From positions 1 through 46,244 of IMG/VR virus record IMGVR_UViG_3300044949_001400: DNA of 46,244 nucleotides; one strand, written 5' to 3'. Made by a program: the position numbers and the translations under genes. The stretch is from a virus. This document shows positions 45,799 through 46,244 of this stretch, piece by piece (the stretch's first letter is position 1; each line of letters starts with the position of its first letter). The notes beneath the pieces were generated by a model. That model was not told the DNA's origin and made no database searches. It worked only from the letters and a program-made list of their open reading frames with translations.

Positions 45799-46244
45799 AT
45801 GCCGTTTCGGCATATTCGCGAGAATCAGGCGGACGCCGCCAGAGCGTTCGGCGCCATGCTGCGCAGGTGGCGTGGGGCCAATGGCTGGACTCAGTACACG
45901 GCCGCCAGGTGGGCCGATGAGAGCGGCCACCTGGGTATTTCCCACTCTGGGCTGTCTGAGTTGGAGAACGGCCTGACTCTGCATCCCAGGCTGGCCGTGT
46001 TCCTCGCACTGGCCGAACAGAACCAGCGCATCGCTGCCGGCGATTTCTCCGGAGTGCGGACTCGGGCTCTGTGCGATCAGCTCAATGGCAGCCTGCCTAT
46101 CACCCACCTAGACGGGACGCCCTGGGGCCCCGCCGAGTTCTGGGAATGCCACGCCGGCCTGAGAGACGTTCCGGATTGGCTGGCCCCAGCCCCCGCCAAT
46201 CCGGCGCCGCTGCTCAGCGCGGATCAGGCTGCGGAGCTGTGCGC
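45799..46244 (+). CDS. HTH regulator, 5' part (continues at position 1 to 425)
   Basis: The ATG at 45799 follows a GGAG ribosome-binding site seven bases upstream, with an in-frame stop at 45769. After joining the ends the protein is 247 residues. Residues about 10-65 look like an XRE-type helix-turn-helix: a GWTQ segment, then an Ala/Trp-rich helix, then SHSGLSELENG. This layout resembles phage and picocyanobacterial DNA-binding regulators. The middle of the protein (WGPAEFWECHAGLRDVP) is a distinct conserved-looking block of unknown role. It follows the integrase gene on the same strand and precedes the early operon, so a lysogeny repressor or early-gene regulator is a reasonable guess. A small dyad, CCAGT-n5-ACTGG at 45742-45756, lies in its upstream region and could be an operator. 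The function is inferred from the HTH and position only. Confidence 0.75.
   Translation, partial: MPFRHIRENQADAARAFGAMLRRWRGANGWTQYTAARWADESGHLGISHSGLSELENGLTLHPRLAVFLALAEQNQRIAAGDFSGVRTRALCDQLNGSLPITHLDGTPWGPAEFWECHAGLRDVPDWLAPAPANPAPLLSADQAAELC
46118..46244. repeat. Right copy of the 127-bp terminal direct repeat
   Basis: Identical to positions 1-127; see that entry. It lies inside the coding region of the HTH regulator that crosses the join, so it should be counted only once in the true genome. Confidence 0.95.

Noticed and set aside
1-46244. tRNA genes, insertion sequences and diversity-generating retroelements
   Set aside because: No cloverleaf, transposase, reverse transcriptase or template/variable repeat pair was seen by eye. 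A tRNA search program would be needed to exclude divergent tRNAs.

Overview
The window looks like the complete genome of a temperate, lambda-organised siphovirus. The first 127 bases (1-127) are identical to the last 127 (46118-46244), and one gene reads through the join, so the molecule is circular (or circularly permuted) with a unit length of 46,117 bp. The host is most likely a high-GC picocyanobacterium (Synechococcus/Cyanobium type). This is inferred from a cyanobacterial-style RpoD-like sigma factor, a ThyX of the cyanobacterial type, a pentapeptide-repeat protein, a regulator that looks picocyanobacterial, and at least three HIP1 octamers (GCGATCGC at 1897, 17207 and 42038). The host assignment is an inference.

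Layout. (1) 45799 through the join to 5969, plus strand: an HTH regulator whose 3' end carries a run of 17 G, then a tightly overlapping early operon with hypothetical proteins, a ribbon-helix-helix protein, a possible DNA-binding protein, a sigma factor, ThyX, an ASCH-like protein, an Ala/Trp-repeat protein and two small proteins. A hairpin closes this operon against the convergent HNH gene. (2) 5974-32021, minus strand: the virion module, read from terS at 32021 down to the tail fibre and HNH gene: TerS, DNA methylase, TerL, gpW, portal, S49 protease/scaffold, decoration protein, major capsid protein, head-tail connectors, an 821-residue structural protein, several small proteins, tail terminator, tail tube, a G/GT chaperone pair with a well-formed programmed -1 frameshift site, tape measure with a lytic domain, lambda M-L-K-I-J homologues, fibre and fibre-assembly protein. 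(3) 32022-37910, minus strand: an array of TTGTCACA sites just upstream of terS (cos/pac candidate), a gpZ-like protein, RusA resolvase, small proteins, a PD-(D/E)XK nuclease, an iteron-like cluster (origin candidate), a primase-helicase and a ribbon-helix-helix protein. (4) 38018-41787, plus strand: a GxGEGRP-motif protein, a pentanucleotide-periodic GC-rich array, a hypothetical protein, a truncated duplicate of the tmk start, a pentapeptide-repeat protein, thymidylate kinase and a hypothetical protein, ending at a terminator. (5) 41981-44200, minus strand: an L,D-transpeptidase-fold protein, palindromic elements, and small accessory genes, two of which share the same leader and the same 3' hairpin. 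(6) 44248-45592, plus strand: a 50-bp inverted repeat that looks like attP, directly followed by a large serine integrase.

How the parts fit. The integrase, attP-like site and HTH regulator indicate lysogeny. The early plus-strand operon supplies thymidylate synthesis (ThyX, plus Tmk from the second plus-strand block) and a sigma factor that could redirect host RNA polymerase. The 32-38 kb block handles replication and recombination. The minus-strand block builds and packages the virion. No canonical endolysin or holin is obvious. The tape-measure lytic domain, the L,D-transpeptidase-fold protein and one small membrane protein are the only cell-envelope candidates. No tRNA, rRNA, CRISPR array or insertion sequence was recognised.
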